From Afipia sp. (lineage in GTDB: Bacteria > Pseudomonadota > Alphaproteobacteria > Rhizobiales > Xanthobacteraceae), in assembly GCA_024707075.1 (NCBI GenBank), contig JANQAK010000001.1:642001-706000 (forward strand): DNA of 64,000 bases, given 5' to 3'. A program made the position numbers and the translations under genes. This document shows positions 44,190-54,428 of the stretch, in pieces (the stretch's first letter is position 1; every line of letters starts with the position of its first letter). The notes under the pieces are model-generated. The model was given only the letters and a program-made list of their open reading frames with translations, searched no databases and was not told the DNA's origin.

Positions 44190-45845
44190 TTAGCGCTTTC
44201 GCACCGGCGCTCCAATGCGCTCGGTGCGGTCCATTTCGGTTTCGTCCACCACGGTCGCCATCGGCGCGGTGAGTTCATAGACGTAGCTCACATCCGTGAA
44301 GTAGCGCTTCGACGTGCCGCCCAGCGCCTCTGGCGCGACCCGGTCGAGCAGCACGAGACCGAATTCGCTGTCGGCGCGGCGGGTGGCGGCGCTGGTGTTG
44401 AACTCCTCCCAGCGGAAATGAAACATCGGCTCGACCTCGTCGGTGACGTTCCATCCGGCCACGACATGGGGATGCTTGCCGACCAGCGACAGGCCCTCGT
44501 CGGCGTGGGAGGCCAGTTCGAAGAACAGCAGCGACAGGCTCTGCGCCGCACGCGCGCTGACGATGATGTCAGGCCCGCTGAGCGCGATACGGTCCGCGTG
44601 CGGGATCGCGCGCGGCTCGAACAGGCCCTTGAGCTTGACGCCCTGCCACTGGCTTTCGCTGAGCAGCGACACGACATGCGACATCGCATGAATGCGCCCG
44701 ATCAGAAGCTCGCGCGCGACGTCGATGTCGGCGCCATGCCGCAGCGTCCGGGTGACGATCGACTGGATCACGGCCAGAATATTCTTCACGCGATGATTGA
44801 GTTCGTCGATGACCGCGGTCAGCCGGCGCTCGAAGCCGATGCGGGTCTGGATCTCGCGGCTGAGCCGCACGTTGTTGTAGGACACATAGCCGAACAGGCC
44901 GCAGAGCACGACGGTCAGCGCCGTGCCGATCACCATGATGATGACGGCGAGTTCCTGCGCCCGCGTCGCCGCATTGGTCTTGGCGTAATAGATCAGTGTC
45001 CAGTCCCGCGCGCCGAACGACACCACGCGCACCAGCGGCGGATTGTCGGCATCGAGCTGAAGCGGCACCGTCGCGACATTGCCATCCGCATCGGCACTGA
45101 GATTGTTCGAGGCGTTTCGCGGATCGCGCAGCGCCACCGAGAACAGCGACAGCTCGTCGTTGGCGAGCATCAGCGGCGCCAGCCGGTAGGAAATGGTCAG
45201 GAAGCCCGCGACGCTGTTACTGCCGTCCGCCTTCACCGGAGCAGCCAGTATGATGCCCATCGGGCTGCCGTTCGAGCGCAGCAGCACGAAGGGTTCGGAG
45301 GACACCGGCTTGCCCTCGTCCGCCGCCCGCGCCAGCATCGGCCCGACCACCGGATGACCGTCCAGGATGCGGCCGACATAGGATTTGGTCTCGTCGTTCA
45401 GCGGCTCGACATCCATCAGCACGCTGGCGGGATCGCGCAGCGTCGCCACGTTCAGCGGGGTGTCATCCGCGTTGCGCAGCGTCGGATTGGGAAAGCCGGC
45501 CGCCTTGAGATCATTCTGCACCTGGCCGAGATCGGCGCGCGGAACGCGCGCGATCCAGCTCGCCACGAGAAAATCGGTCCGGAAAGCGTAGATCGACGCG
45601 CGCAGCGGCTGCAAGGCGTTGGCCGAGGCGACCGACGGAGAACGAAACAGCCCGACCGCGACCCGCGCCAGCAGTTCACGCTCGCTCAGGCGCTCCTGGA
45701 CAAGACCGGCATGGGTATCCACCGCGCGGGCAAGCGCGATCCGGCCGATCGATAGTTCCTGATCGTAGACCTTCATGGCCGCAAGACCGGAGATCACCGC
45801 TCCGATGATTGCCATCAGTCCTAGGATGAGGCCGAGACGGACCAC
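44190..45845 (-). CDS. CHASE-domain HWE-family sensor histidine kinase
   Basis: A 551-residue membrane kinase. One helix (about 5-25), a periplasmic CHASE-like domain (LRASIYAFRTDFLVASWIAR and following, about 40-290) and a second helix (about 298-320) lead to a cytoplasmic HWE/HisKA_2 kinase domain. It has the phosphoacceptor His351 in DELNHRVKNILAVIQS and a degenerate ATPase domain. Kinases of this class phosphorylate PhyR, and the position next to phyR-nepR-ecfG supports a PhyK role. The start is GTG at 45845. No ATG exists in frame up to the upstream stop. Confidence 0.9.
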   Translation of the reverse strand: MVRLGLILGLMAIIGAVISGLAAMKVYDQELSIGRIALARAVDTHAGLVQERLSERELLARVAVGLFRSPSVASANALQPLRASIYAFRTDFLVASWIARVPRADLGQVQNDLKAAGFPNPTLRNADDTPLNVATLRDPASVLMDVEPLNDETKSYVGRILDGHPVVGPMLARAADEGKPVSSEPFVLLRSNGSPMGIILAAPVKADGSNSVAGFLTISYRLAPLMLANDELSLFSVALRDPRNASNNLSADADGNVATVPLQLDADNPPLVRVVSFGARDWTLIYYAKTNAATRAQELAVIIMVIGTALTVVLCGLFGYVSYNNVRLSREIQTRIGFERRLTAVIDELNHRVKNILAVIQSIVTRTLRHGADIDVARELLIGRIHAMSHVVSLLSESQWQGVKLKGLFEPRAIPHADRIALSGPDIIVSARAAQSLSLLFFELASHADEGLSLVGKHPHVVAGWNVTDEVEPMFHFRWEEFNTSAATRRADSEFGLVLLDRVAPEALGGTSKRYFTDVSYVYELTAPMATVVDETEMDRTERIGAPVRKR

Positions 45846-46120
45846 GCGCTTACTCGGAAGTCGAAGCGAGGAATGAAATGGGCGGCCGGCAGGAGATGCG
45901 GACCCGGCGGAAACGGCAATGAAATGCGGCGACCGAATTGATGATCATGAGGACTCTGGTGGTGCCGATCCGTCGTCAAAATCGGCCCGGGCCGAATGTA
46001 TCGTGAATGGATTAATCGTGCCGCCGCGAAATGGTTCCGGCAGCGGGAAAAAATACCTCTCGTCCACCATGGTGAATCGCAGGTACCGCCGGATTAATGA
46101 GGGTTAACGGCCTGCCGGAT

Positions 46121-46231
46121 CTAGCCGGCCATGGTCAGGCCGAGGACGACCACGACGATCCCAAGCAGGATGGCGGCAAGAAAAATGCCGCTATAATCCC
46201 TGCCGGAGGCTGCTGAATAGGGCTGTCTCAT
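46121..46231 (-). CDS. 36-residue membrane protein with EcfG-type promoter
   Basis: MRQPYSAASGRDYSGIFLAA followed by ILLGIVVVVLGLTMAG: a polar start and one long hydrophobic helix. It is too short for ordinary gene callers. A GGAAC-N16-TGTT element lies just upstream (46240-46264), which makes translation and stress control more likely. Function unknown. Confidence 0.6.
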   Translation of the reverse strand: MRQPYSAASGRDYSGIFLAAILLGIVVVVLGLTMAG

Positions 46232-46239
46232 GGAAAGCT

Positions 46240-46264
46240 AACACCACCGGCGGCGGTGCGTTCC
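46240..46264 (-). promoter_or_regulatory. EcfG-type promoter candidate for the 36-residue protein
   Basis: Minus strand: GGAAC (46260-46264), 16 nt, TGTT (46240-46243). It is the same -10 variant as at 37271. It is so close to the start (46231) that a very short leader is implied. Confidence 0.5.
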
Positions 46265-46358
46265 GAAACGATCCGGCGGAAAACGTCGCTGCGGCCAACC
46301 GCCACTGTTCCGTCAGCCAGGTCTTGTGCGTCAGTTCGCTTGGGTCAGCTCGCCTTGG

Positions 46359-47000
46359 TCAATTCGCCTTGGCCGGAACCCGTGCCTGCAAGCCGCCCTT
46401 GCTTTCGATGAAACGGATGATGCGCTCAAGGCCGTCGCTCTTTTTCAGGTTGGTCATGACGAACGGCCGCTCGCCGCGCATCCGCTTCGCGTCGGTGTCC
46501 ATCTTCTCCAGCGATGCGCCGACGTAAGGCGCGAGATCGATCTTGTTGATGACAAGGAGGTCGGACCGCGTGATGCCGGGACCGCCCTTGGAGGGAATCT
46601 TGTCGCCGGCTGCGACATCGATCACGTAGATGGTGAGGTCCGCCAGTTCCGGCGAGAAGGTCGCCGCGAGATTGTCGCCGCCGGATTCGATCAGCACCAG
46701 ATCGAGATCGGGAAACTTCATCCGCATGTCGGCCACCGCCGCGAGATTCATCGAGGCATCCTCGCGGATCGCGGTGTGCGGACAGCCGCCGGTTTCCACG
46801 CCCGCGATGCGATCCGGCGTCAGCGATCCCGAGCGCACCAGAAATTCCGCATCCCACTTGGTGTAGATGTCGTTGGTGATCGCCGCGATCTCATAGTGCT
46901 CGCGCATCGATTTACAAAGCAGGTCCATCAGCGCGGTCTTGCCGGAGCCGACCGGGCCGCCAATGCCAACGCGAAGCGGACCGTTCATGCTAGTGCCCAT
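46359..47000 (-). CDS. ureG: urease accessory GTPase UreG
   Basis: About 213 residues. P-loop [17 protein letters not shown], metal-binding [17 protein letters not shown] (CPH motif), [17 protein letters not shown] and [10 protein letters not shown] are all conserved. UreG hydrolyses GTP to drive nickel insertion into urease together with UreD, UreF and UreE. ATG at 47000 ([12 protein letters not shown]) or 46988 (MNGPLRVG). It is the last gene of the urease operon on this strand. Confidence 0.95.
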   Translation of the reverse strand: MGTSMNGPLRVGIGGPVGSGKTALMDLLCKSMREHYEIAAITNDIYTKWDAEFLVRSGSLTPDRIAGVETGGCPHTAIREDASMNLAAVADMRMKFPDLDLVLIESGGDNLAATFSPELADLTIYVIDVAAGDKIPSKGGPGITRSDLLVINKIDLAPYVGASLEKMDTDAKRMRGERPFVMTNLKKSDGLERIIRFIESKGGLQARVPAKAN

Positions 47001-47028
47001 GGGATCAATCCTTCCATTCGCGGATCGC

Positions 47029-47754
47029 TCATGACCTGAACAATCTCGTATACTGCGTCTCGTGGCGCATACCGGCAAGATCGGCGCGGAACGTCGCACT
47101 GCCGAGATCGTCCAGCGAGCCGTTGAGCGCTTTCTCCGCCGTCGCCGCGATCTCGCTTTCAAGCGCGGCCAATGCGTGCTGGCTGTCGGTCTGCCCGAGC
47201 GGAATGAGGCGGACGCCCGCCGAAATCCAGTTCGACGTCGTGGCGTGAAGAAATGCGTGCAGTGTCAGCGGCAATGAAATGCGATGTCCGGCGGCGAGCA
47301 CGCCCACCGCAATCGGATAGGCAATCGGGTTGGATACATGCGGCGCCAGCAGGTCCAGCGCATCGCAGTTCCAGGCCGAACGCGCGATCTCGACGAAGGC
47401 GCGGCCCTGCGACGTGGTTTCCAGATGCCGCTCGCGTGACGGCGCGAACGCGGCGGCGAGTTCGGCGATCTCGCCCAGCCTCAAGCCATCGCCGGCTTCC
47501 GCCGCGCGCCAGGCGTGGCAAAGGAACAGGCCGTCGCAAAAACCTGCTCCGTCCAGCAGCATAGCCGCCAGCCAGTCCTGCAACGTCTGTCTGTCGGTGA
47601 TGTCGCCGGCTTCGACCGCCCACTCGATGCCGCTGGAATAAGAGAACGAGCCGACCGGAAACGACGGCGACAGCCACGTCATCAGCCGGAACAGCGCAGC
47701 CGATTCCTCAGCCTCAGACGCGAAGCTGTCCTGACCACGATCATTTGTGGTCAT
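47029..47754 (-). CDS. ureF: urease accessory protein UreF
   Basis: About 241 residues of the all-helical UreF family. [20 protein letters not shown] is the N-terminal hallmark, followed by [20 protein letters not shown] and the C-terminal [14 protein letters not shown]. It bridges UreD-urease and UreG during activation. The ATG at 47754 overlaps the 3' end of ureE by 14 nt. The frame is open further upstream through the ureE His-rich tail and is not real there. Confidence 0.93.
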   Translation of the reverse strand: MTTNDRGQDSFASEAEESAALFRLMTWLSPSFPVGSFSYSSGIEWAVEAGDITDRQTLQDWLAAMLLDGAGFCDGLFLCHAWRAAEAGDGLRLGEIAELAAAFAPSRERHLETTSQGRAFVEIARSAWNCDALDLLAPHVSNPIAYPIAVGVLAAGHRISLPLTLHAFLHATTSNWISAGVRLIPLGQTDSQHALAALESEIAATAEKALNGSLDDLGSATFRADLAGMRHETQYTRLFRS

Positions 47755-48370
47755 GAGCATGGGAATGACCGTGATGATGATCGTGCGCGTGATCGTGGTC
47801 ATGCTTAGCCTGACCATGATCGTGATGCGCATGATCGTGATGCTTGTGGTCGTGATCGTGGCCGGCGTGCTTGTGACCGGCATGATCTTTGTGATCGTGA
47901 CCATGATGGCCGTGATCCTCGTGCCCATGCGCCGCATGACCACCGCCGGAATAGGCGCCGCCCTCCGGATCGAACGGCGCCTCGATGGCGACGACGCGCG
48001 CGCCAAGACCGCGCACCATCTCCTCGATGACATGATCGCGCCGGATGCGCAGGCCCTTGCCGACGATCTGGGTCGGCAGATGACGATTGCCGAGATGCCA
48101 CGCGACCCGCACCAGATGCTGCGGATCGGCGCCGCGGATTTCCACCAGCGGCTCGGGTGCTGCGACCACTTCGACCAGCCGGCCGTCTTCGAGCACCAGC
48201 GCATCGCCGCCGCGCAACGCGACGGCCTCTTTCAGGTCCAGCAGGAATTCCAGCCCGCGCGTGCCGGTCATCGCCATGCGCCGCCGGTGCCGGTCGTCGA
48301 AATCGAGCACCACCGTATCGGCGGCACCAGACCAGCTTCCCGGCGGGCGAACCTGCGTCGCGCGGATCAT
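47741..48370 (-). CDS. ureE: urease accessory nickel chaperone UreE with His-rich tail
   Basis: A 209-residue nickel carrier. The core has [20 protein letters not shown] and [20 protein letters not shown]. From residue about 143 to the end the chain is dominated by His, Asp and Lys ([20 protein letters not shown] and similar, more than 30 His). Such a tail binds several nickel ions and serves as a reservoir. It overlaps ureF and follows the ABM genes. Confidence 0.94.
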   Translation of the reverse strand: MIRATQVRPPGSWSGAADTVVLDFDDRHRRRMAMTGTRGLEFLLDLKEAVALRGGDALVLEDGRLVEVVAAPEPLVEIRGADPQHLVRVAWHLGNRHLPTQIVGKGLRIRRDHVIEEMVRGLGARVVAIEAPFDPEGGAYSGGGHAAHGHEDHGHHGHDHKDHAGHKHAGHDHDHKHHDHAHHDHGQAKHDHDHAHDHHHGHSHAHDHK

Positions 48371-48380
48371 GACGGCCGTC

Positions 48381-48680
48381 TCATAGTTTCTGCACTTCCC
48401 CGCCGCTGATGATCTCGATCTCCGTCGGCGACGCCTTCAACGGCGCGGACAGCTCACGCCACGCCTTCAGGTGCGGCGCGCGGCTGTGAGAGGTGAGGTC
48501 ATCGCGGGTCTCCCAGCGCTCGACGAAAACAAACACGTCAGGATCGTTGACGCTGGCGTGCAGTTCGTAGGACACGCAGCCCTTTTCCTTGTGGGTCTCG
48601 GTCATGCAGGCCTTCGCGCCGGCGATATAGGCGGCGCGGCCTTCCGGCTTCACCCTGGTGGTGGCGACGACGTAGATCAT
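48381..48680 (-). CDS. ABM-domain monooxygenase, second of a tandem pair
   Basis: A 99-residue antibiotic biosynthesis monooxygenase-type protein (dimeric alpha-beta barrel, quinol monooxygenase-like). It begins [20 protein letters not shown] and has [20 protein letters not shown] and [20 protein letters not shown]. It is about half identical to the preceding gene over its length. Its start overlaps the stop of that gene (ATGA). Its role inside a urease operon is unknown. Confidence 0.9.
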   Translation of the reverse strand: MIYVVATTRVKPEGRAAYIAGAKACMTETHKEKGCVSYELHASVNDPDVFVFVERWETRDDLTSHSRAPHLKAWRELSAPLKASPTEIEIISGGEVQKL

Positions 48681-48976
48681 CGGACCTCCACATTCGCCGG
48701 CGTGATGACTTCGATCTTCGGCGGCGCGGCGAGGCAGTTCACCACCACGCGACCGAACGTCTTCATGTGCTCCGCCTTGCGGTGCGGCACCAGCGCCTCG
48801 GCATTCTCCCACTGCTCGACGAACACCAGCCTGGCAGGATCGGTCACGCTCTCGTGCAGATCGTAGGCGATGTTTCCGGCTTCCTTGCGGGTCTCGGCGA
48901 TGCAGGCTTTCGCCGCTTCGATCAGTTCCGCACGCGTCTCGGGTTTGATGGTCAAGGTCGCAACAACGTAGATCAA
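48677..48976 (-). CDS. ABM-domain monooxygenase, first of a tandem pair
   Basis: A 99-residue ABM-domain protein, MIYVVATLTIKPETRAELIE, with YDLHESVTDPARLVFVEQWE and the NAEALVPHRKAEHMKTF helix. It opens 35 nt behind the ureC stop and overlaps the second copy by 4 nt. The pair is most easily explained by tandem duplication. ABM enzymes oxidise quinols or polyketides without cofactors, but no partner pathway is visible here. Confidence 0.9.
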   Translation of the reverse strand: MIYVVATLTIKPETRAELIEAAKACIAETRKEAGNIAYDLHESVTDPARLVFVEQWENAEALVPHRKAEHMKTFGRVVVNCLAAPPKIEVITPANVEVR

Positions 48977-49010
48977 GATGTCCTCCCGGCTTCTTATTGG
49001 AGCCGGGACC

Positions 49011-50726
<1,716 letters not shown>

Positions 50727-50810
50727 CAGTGCGTCCCCGTCGATTTGCGTGAGGAGATTTGAACGGAAGAAAAAGTGTGAGCGGAGGAATCAACGATGGC
50801 GACTCCATCG

Positions 50811-51247
50811 TCCCCTCCCCCTTGCGGGGGAGGGTCAGGGAGGGGGGTGCATGCTTTTCGGCTGCCAGCCTGATCGCAACGACAACCCCTTCGAGATTCT
50901 TCAGGACGTCGTCATTGGTGAACCGCAGCACCCGATAACCACGGGATGCAAACCATGCGTCGCGCCGGGCGTCATCGCGAACAACAGATTCGAAATTGTG
51001 GCTCTCGCCGTCCAGTTCGATGACGAGCTTGCAGGAATGCGAAACAAAGTCCGCGATATACCTGCCCATCGGGGTCTGGCGGCGAAATCCAAAGCCATTC
51101 AGTCGATGCGCTTTCAACTGACGCCACAGCAGCGTTTCGGCGCGAGTCATGATGCGCCTCAGTCGCTTGGCGCGGCTCTTCTGAATCCCGGCGACCGGAG
51201 CGTGTGGCATACCCCCTCCCCGACCCTCCCCCGCAAGGGGGAGGGAG
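50811..51247. mobile_element. inverted-repeat-bounded cassette carrying a DUF559 gene
   Basis: The 38-bp sequence at 50811-50848 (CCCCTCCCCCTTGCGGGGGA, then GGGTCAGGGAGGGGGG) recurs in inverted orientation at 51211-51247 (ACCCCCTCCCCGACCCTCCC, then CCGCAAGGGGGAGGGAG), with few mismatches. Between them lies a single DUF559 endonuclease-like frame. The whole unit interrupts the ureB-ureC junction, which is normally tight. This looks like an inserted element, though no target-site duplication was established. Confidence 0.6.
50835..51210 (-). CDS. DUF559 endonuclease-domain protein, end uncertain
   Basis: A Vsr/PD-(D/E)XK-type nuclease domain of about 110-125 residues. IMTRAETLLWRQLKAHRLNG is followed by FGFRRQTPMGRYIADFVSHS and CKLVIELDGESHNFESVVRD, with Asp and the E-x-D pattern of the fold, then WFASRGYRVLRFTNDDVLKN. 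The start at 51210 lies just inside the right repeat. No stop occurs in frame: it reads into ureC. If one C is removed from the C6 run near 50841-50846, a TGA at 50835 ends it after KHAPPP. The domain may be genuine and active, but its target is unknown. Confidence 0.75.
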
Positions 51248-51291
51248 AATTGCAGCAGCCTTCCATTCAATAATGTTCATCGCGAGAGCAT

Positions 51292-51597
51292 TCACAGCTT
51301 GCCGCTCACGTCGCCGCGAAAACCGTAGACCACGCGCTTGCCGGCCAGTGCCACGAGATTGACGTCACGCGTCTGCCCCGGCTCGAAGCGCACCGCGGTG
51401 CCGGCTGCAATATCGAGCCGCATACCGCGCGCCTTCTTGCGGTCGAACTTCAGCGCCGGATTGGTCTCCAAGAAATGATAGTGCGAGCCGACCTGGATCG
51501 GCCGGTCGCCGGTGTTGGCCACCGTCAGCGTCACCGTCTTGCGCTTGGCGTTCAGTTCGATATCGCCGTCCTTGATGAAGAGTTCACCGGGGATCAT
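51292..51597 (-). CDS. ureB: urease beta subunit
   Basis: A 101-residue structural subunit with the conserved [20 protein letters not shown] start, [20 protein letters not shown] core and [20 protein letters not shown] motif. It lies 10 nt behind ureA. It assembles with UreA and UreC into the (alpha-beta-gamma)3 enzyme. Confidence 0.97.
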   Translation of the reverse strand: MIPGELFIKDGDIELNAKRKTVTLTVANTGDRPIQVGSHYHFLETNPALKFDRKKARGMRLDIAAGTAVRFEPGQTRDVNLVALAGKRVVYGFRGDVSGKL

Positions 51598-51607
51598 TTT
51601 GAACTCC

Positions 51608-51910
51608 TCAACGGATGGGTTCGTGAACGGTGACGAGTTTCGTTCCGTCCGGAAACGTGGCCTCGACCTGAATGTCGTGAATCATCTCGGCGATGCCGTC
51701 CATGCACTGTGCGCGGGTGATGACCTCGGCCCCGGCCTTCATCAATTCGGCGACCGTGCGGCCGTCGCGCGCGCCTTCGACGATGAAGTCCGAGATGATC
51801 GCAATGGCTTCGGGATGATTGAGCTTGACGCCGCGCTCGAGGCGGCGGCGGGCAACGATCGCCGCCATGGAAATCAGCAGCTTGTCTTTTTCGCGGGGAG
51901 ACAAATTCAT
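51608..51910 (-). CDS. ureA: urease gamma subunit
   Basis: A 100-residue subunit of standard length with [40 protein letters not shown] and [20 protein letters not shown] as hallmark segments. It follows ureD by 47 nt and precedes ureB by 10 nt. Confidence 0.97.
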   Translation of the reverse strand: MNLSPREKDKLLISMAAIVARRRLERGVKLNHPEAIAIISDFIVEGARDGRTVAELMKAGAEVITRAQCMDGIAEMIHDIQVEATFPDGTKLVTVHEPIR

Positions 51911-51957
51911 GCGTAACGTACCCGAATTGGAATTGAGCCTAGTTCAGTCAGAGTCAT

Positions 51958-52794
51958 TTAATTCAGCCAGAGTCGCGGCAAGCCCGACGGGCTCACACAT
52001 CCCAGCACTTTCATCATATCGGCGCGGAGCCGCGCCGTATCTTGTGCGCAGAAGCGCGCCATTGCAAATCCGTTCCACGCCGAGACGCCGACCTCGGCTC
52101 CGAATGCATCAGAGACTTCGCGAATACGTTCAACGATGGACTCATCGCCCGGTACGATCAGCGCCGTGCCGATCGCGACACCGCCATTGGCGACCGCGCG
52201 GCTGGCGAGCTTGGCGGCGATGTCGCCGTCGAGCCGCACTGTCTCGGCGAATACCAGCTTGCCGCCGATCCGCATCCGCCAGCGATCGGTGAAGCTGCCC
52301 CGCGCCATGACCTCGCCCATCGCCGCGCGGCCGAACACCACGATCTCGCACAACAGCAGCGAAGCGTTCTGTGACAGATCGATGTCGATGCGCCGCGCCA
52401 CGCGCGCCTGATCGAACAGGATAGTCTCCTGCGGCAGCCAGGCGAGCCGCGCATCGGCCCCGGCGCGCAGCGCGATATTCACCTGCGCCTCCGGGCCGTG
52501 GGAGCGGTAGATCTTCTCGGCGGCGGCGGTGGTGACCGTCAGATGCGCGCCCTCGCCTGCCGCGATGCCGATGTCGAAACGGTCGCCGCCCGCGATGCCG
52601 CCGGCGGTGTTGACGAAGACGGCGGAGAGGCCCCGCTGCTCCGGCGAGGGAAAGCGCACGCGCAGCGAGCCTTCCTCATGCAGTTCGCGCCGCCGGGTCG
52701 CACCGTCCTTCACATGGACGTCGAACCTCACCGCGCCCACCGCACGGTTCGCCGCGAATGTCTCCGATGTTGAGGATATGATCCCGCTCTGCAT
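51958..52794 (-). CDS. ureD: urease accessory protein UreD
   Basis: A 278-residue UreD/UreH protein. FVNTAGGIAGGDRFDIGIAA, the AEKIYRSHGPEAQVNIALRA region and WLPQETILFDQARVARRIDI are family hallmarks. It scaffolds the UreF-UreG complex on apo-urease for nickel delivery. It is the first gene of the urease part, separated from urtE by a palindromic repeat. Confidence 0.95.
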   Translation of the reverse strand: MQSGIISSTSETFAANRAVGAVRFDVHVKDGATRRRELHEEGSLRVRFPSPEQRGLSAVFVNTAGGIAGGDRFDIGIAAGEGAHLTVTTAAAEKIYRSHGPEAQVNIALRAGADARLAWLPQETILFDQARVARRIDIDLSQNASLLLCEIVVFGRAAMGEVMARGSFTDRWRMRIGGKLVFAETVRLDGDIAAKLASRAVANGGVAIGTALIVPGDESIVERIREVSDAFGAEVGVSAWNGFAMARFCAQDTARLRADMMKVLGCVSPSGLPRLWLN

Positions 52795-52823
52795 CTAATC
52801 TCGATAGCTGGTACTGTCTTGCG

Positions 52824-52927
52824 CCGTCACCCTGAGGTGCCGTAGCGAAGCGGAGGCCTCGAAGGGCGGCGGCGCTGCATGGCCGCATCCTTCGAGGCTC
52901 GCAAGAACTCGCACCTCAGGATGACGG
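52824..52927. repeat. palindromic repeat between urtE and ureD
   Basis: GTCACCCTGAGGTGCCGTAG with GGCCTCGAAGG at the left and CCTTCGAGGCTCGCAAGAAC with CACCTCAGGATGACGG at the right. This is a divergent copy of the family at 12965, 18288 and 20495. Confidence 0.8.
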
Positions 52928-52964
52928 CTCCAGAGCCTTTCGCCCTACTTATATTCATCATGCC

Positions 52965-53660
52965 TCAGAGCGCCATCTGACGGCTGATCTCGGCGGGATC
53001 GAGGTTGCTGCGGTCGCAGGTGAACTTGACTGCGCCGCGATCCATGACCGCGAAATTGTCGCCGAGCTCACAGGCAAAGTCGAGATATTGTTCGACCAGC
53101 ACGATGGCCATGGTGCCGAGGCTGCGCAGGTAGGAAATCGCGCGGCCGATGTCCTTGATGATGGAAGGCTGGATGCCTTCGGTCGGCTCATCCAGCAGAA
53201 GCAGCTTCGGCCGCATCACCAGCGCGCGGCCGATGGCCAGTTGTTGTTGTTGTCCGCCGGAAAGGTCGCCGCCGCGCCGCCCGAGCATGGTCTGCAACAC
53301 CGGAAACAGCGAGAACACGTCGTCGGGAATGGTGCGGTCCTCGCGCTTCAGCGGCGCGAATCCGGTCCTGAGATTTTCCTCCACCGTCAGCAGCGGAAAG
53401 ATCTCGCGGCCCTGCGGCACGAACGAAATTCCCTTCCGCGCGCGTTCATAGGGCTTCAGCGGACCGATGTCCGCGCCGTCGAAGGTGATCGAGCCGTCCT
53501 TGATCGGATACTGGCCCACCATGGCGCGCAGCAGGCTGGTCTTGCCGACGCCGTTGCGGCCGAGCACGCAGGTCACCTTGCCGGGCTCGGCGGAGAGCGA
53601 GACGCCACGCAGCGCCTGCGCCGCGCCGTAGTAGAGGGTGATGTTATCGACGTTCAGCAT
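52965..53660 (-). CDS. urtE: urea ABC transporter ATPase UrtE
   Basis: A 231-residue ATPase of the LivF type in the urea importer. Walker A GRNGVGKTS, signature LSGGQQQQLAIGRAL, Walker B LLLLDEPTEGIQPS. The start MLNVDNITLYYGAAQALRGV at 53660 follows the urtD stop by 2 nt. It ends QMAL, typical of the family. Confidence 0.96.
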   Translation of the reverse strand: MLNVDNITLYYGAAQALRGVSLSAEPGKVTCVLGRNGVGKTSLLRAMVGQYPIKDGSITFDGADIGPLKPYERARKGISFVPQGREIFPLLTVEENLRTGFAPLKREDRTIPDDVFSLFPVLQTMLGRRGGDLSGGQQQQLAIGRALVMRPKLLLLDEPTEGIQPSIIKDIGRAISYLRSLGTMAIVLVEQYLDFACELGDNFAVMDRGAVKFTCDRSNLDPAEISRQMAL

Positions 53661-53662
53661 TA

Positions 53663-54424
53663 TCAGCGCCCCAGATACACTTCGATGACGCGTTCGTTCG
53701 ACGAGACCTGATCGAGCGAACCTTCCGCGAGCACCGTGCCTTCGTGCAGGCAGGTAACGCGGACGCCGAGTTCGCGCACGAACGTCATGTCGTGCTCGAC
53801 CACCACCACCGTCTTGTCCTTGTTGATCTCTTTCAGCAGTTCGGCGGTCTGGTGCGTTTCCACGTCCGTCATGCCCGCCACCGGCTCGTCCACCAGCAGC
53901 AGTTTCGGGTCCTGCGCCAGCAGCATGCCGATCTCCAGCCACTGTTTTTGTCCGTGCGACAGCGCGCCAGCGAGGCGATCACGGGAATCCTGAAGCCGGA
54001 TGGTCTCCAGCACGCGGTCGATCTGTTCGGATTCGTTGCGCGTCTCACGCCAGAACAACGTGCCGCGCACGCGGTGATCGACGTTCAGCGCCAGCAGCAG
54101 GTTGTCCTCGATGGTCTGGCTTTCGAACACCGTTGGCTTCTGAAATTTGCGGCCGATGCCGAGTTCGGCGATCTGGGTTTCGTCAAGGCGCGTCAGATCG
54201 ACGATGCCGTCGAACAGCACGTCGCCCTCATCCGGCTTGGTCTTGCCGGTGATGATGTCCATCATCGTGGTCTTGCCGGCGCCATTGGGGCCGATGATGG
54301 CGCGCATCTCGCCCGGCGCAATGGTCAGCGACAGGTTGTTGATGGCGTGGAAGCCGTCGAACGACACATGCACACCGTCGAGATAGAGCATGGCGGATGT
54401 GGCACGGGTATCCATGACATTCAT
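53663..54424 (-). CDS. urtD: urea ABC transporter ATPase UrtD
   Basis: A 253-residue ATPase of the LivG type. Walker A GPNGAGKTTMMDIITGKT, signature LSHGQKQWLEIGMLLAQDPK (the UrtD-specific form) and Walker B LLLVDEPVAGMTD. The ATG at 54424 has GGAG seven bases upstream and lies 4 nt after the urtC stop. A second ATG is at 54415. Confidence 0.96.
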   Translation of the reverse strand: MNVMDTRATSAMLYLDGVHVSFDGFHAINNLSLTIAPGEMRAIIGPNGAGKTTMMDIITGKTKPDEGDVLFDGIVDLTRLDETQIAELGIGRKFQKPTVFESQTIEDNLLLALNVDHRVRGTLFWRETRNESEQIDRVLETIRLQDSRDRLAGALSHGQKQWLEIGMLLAQDPKLLLVDEPVAGMTDVETHQTAELLKEINKDKTVVVVEHDMTFVRELGVRVTCLHEGTVLAEGSLDQVSSNERVIEVYLGR

Positions 54425-54428
54425 GTGC

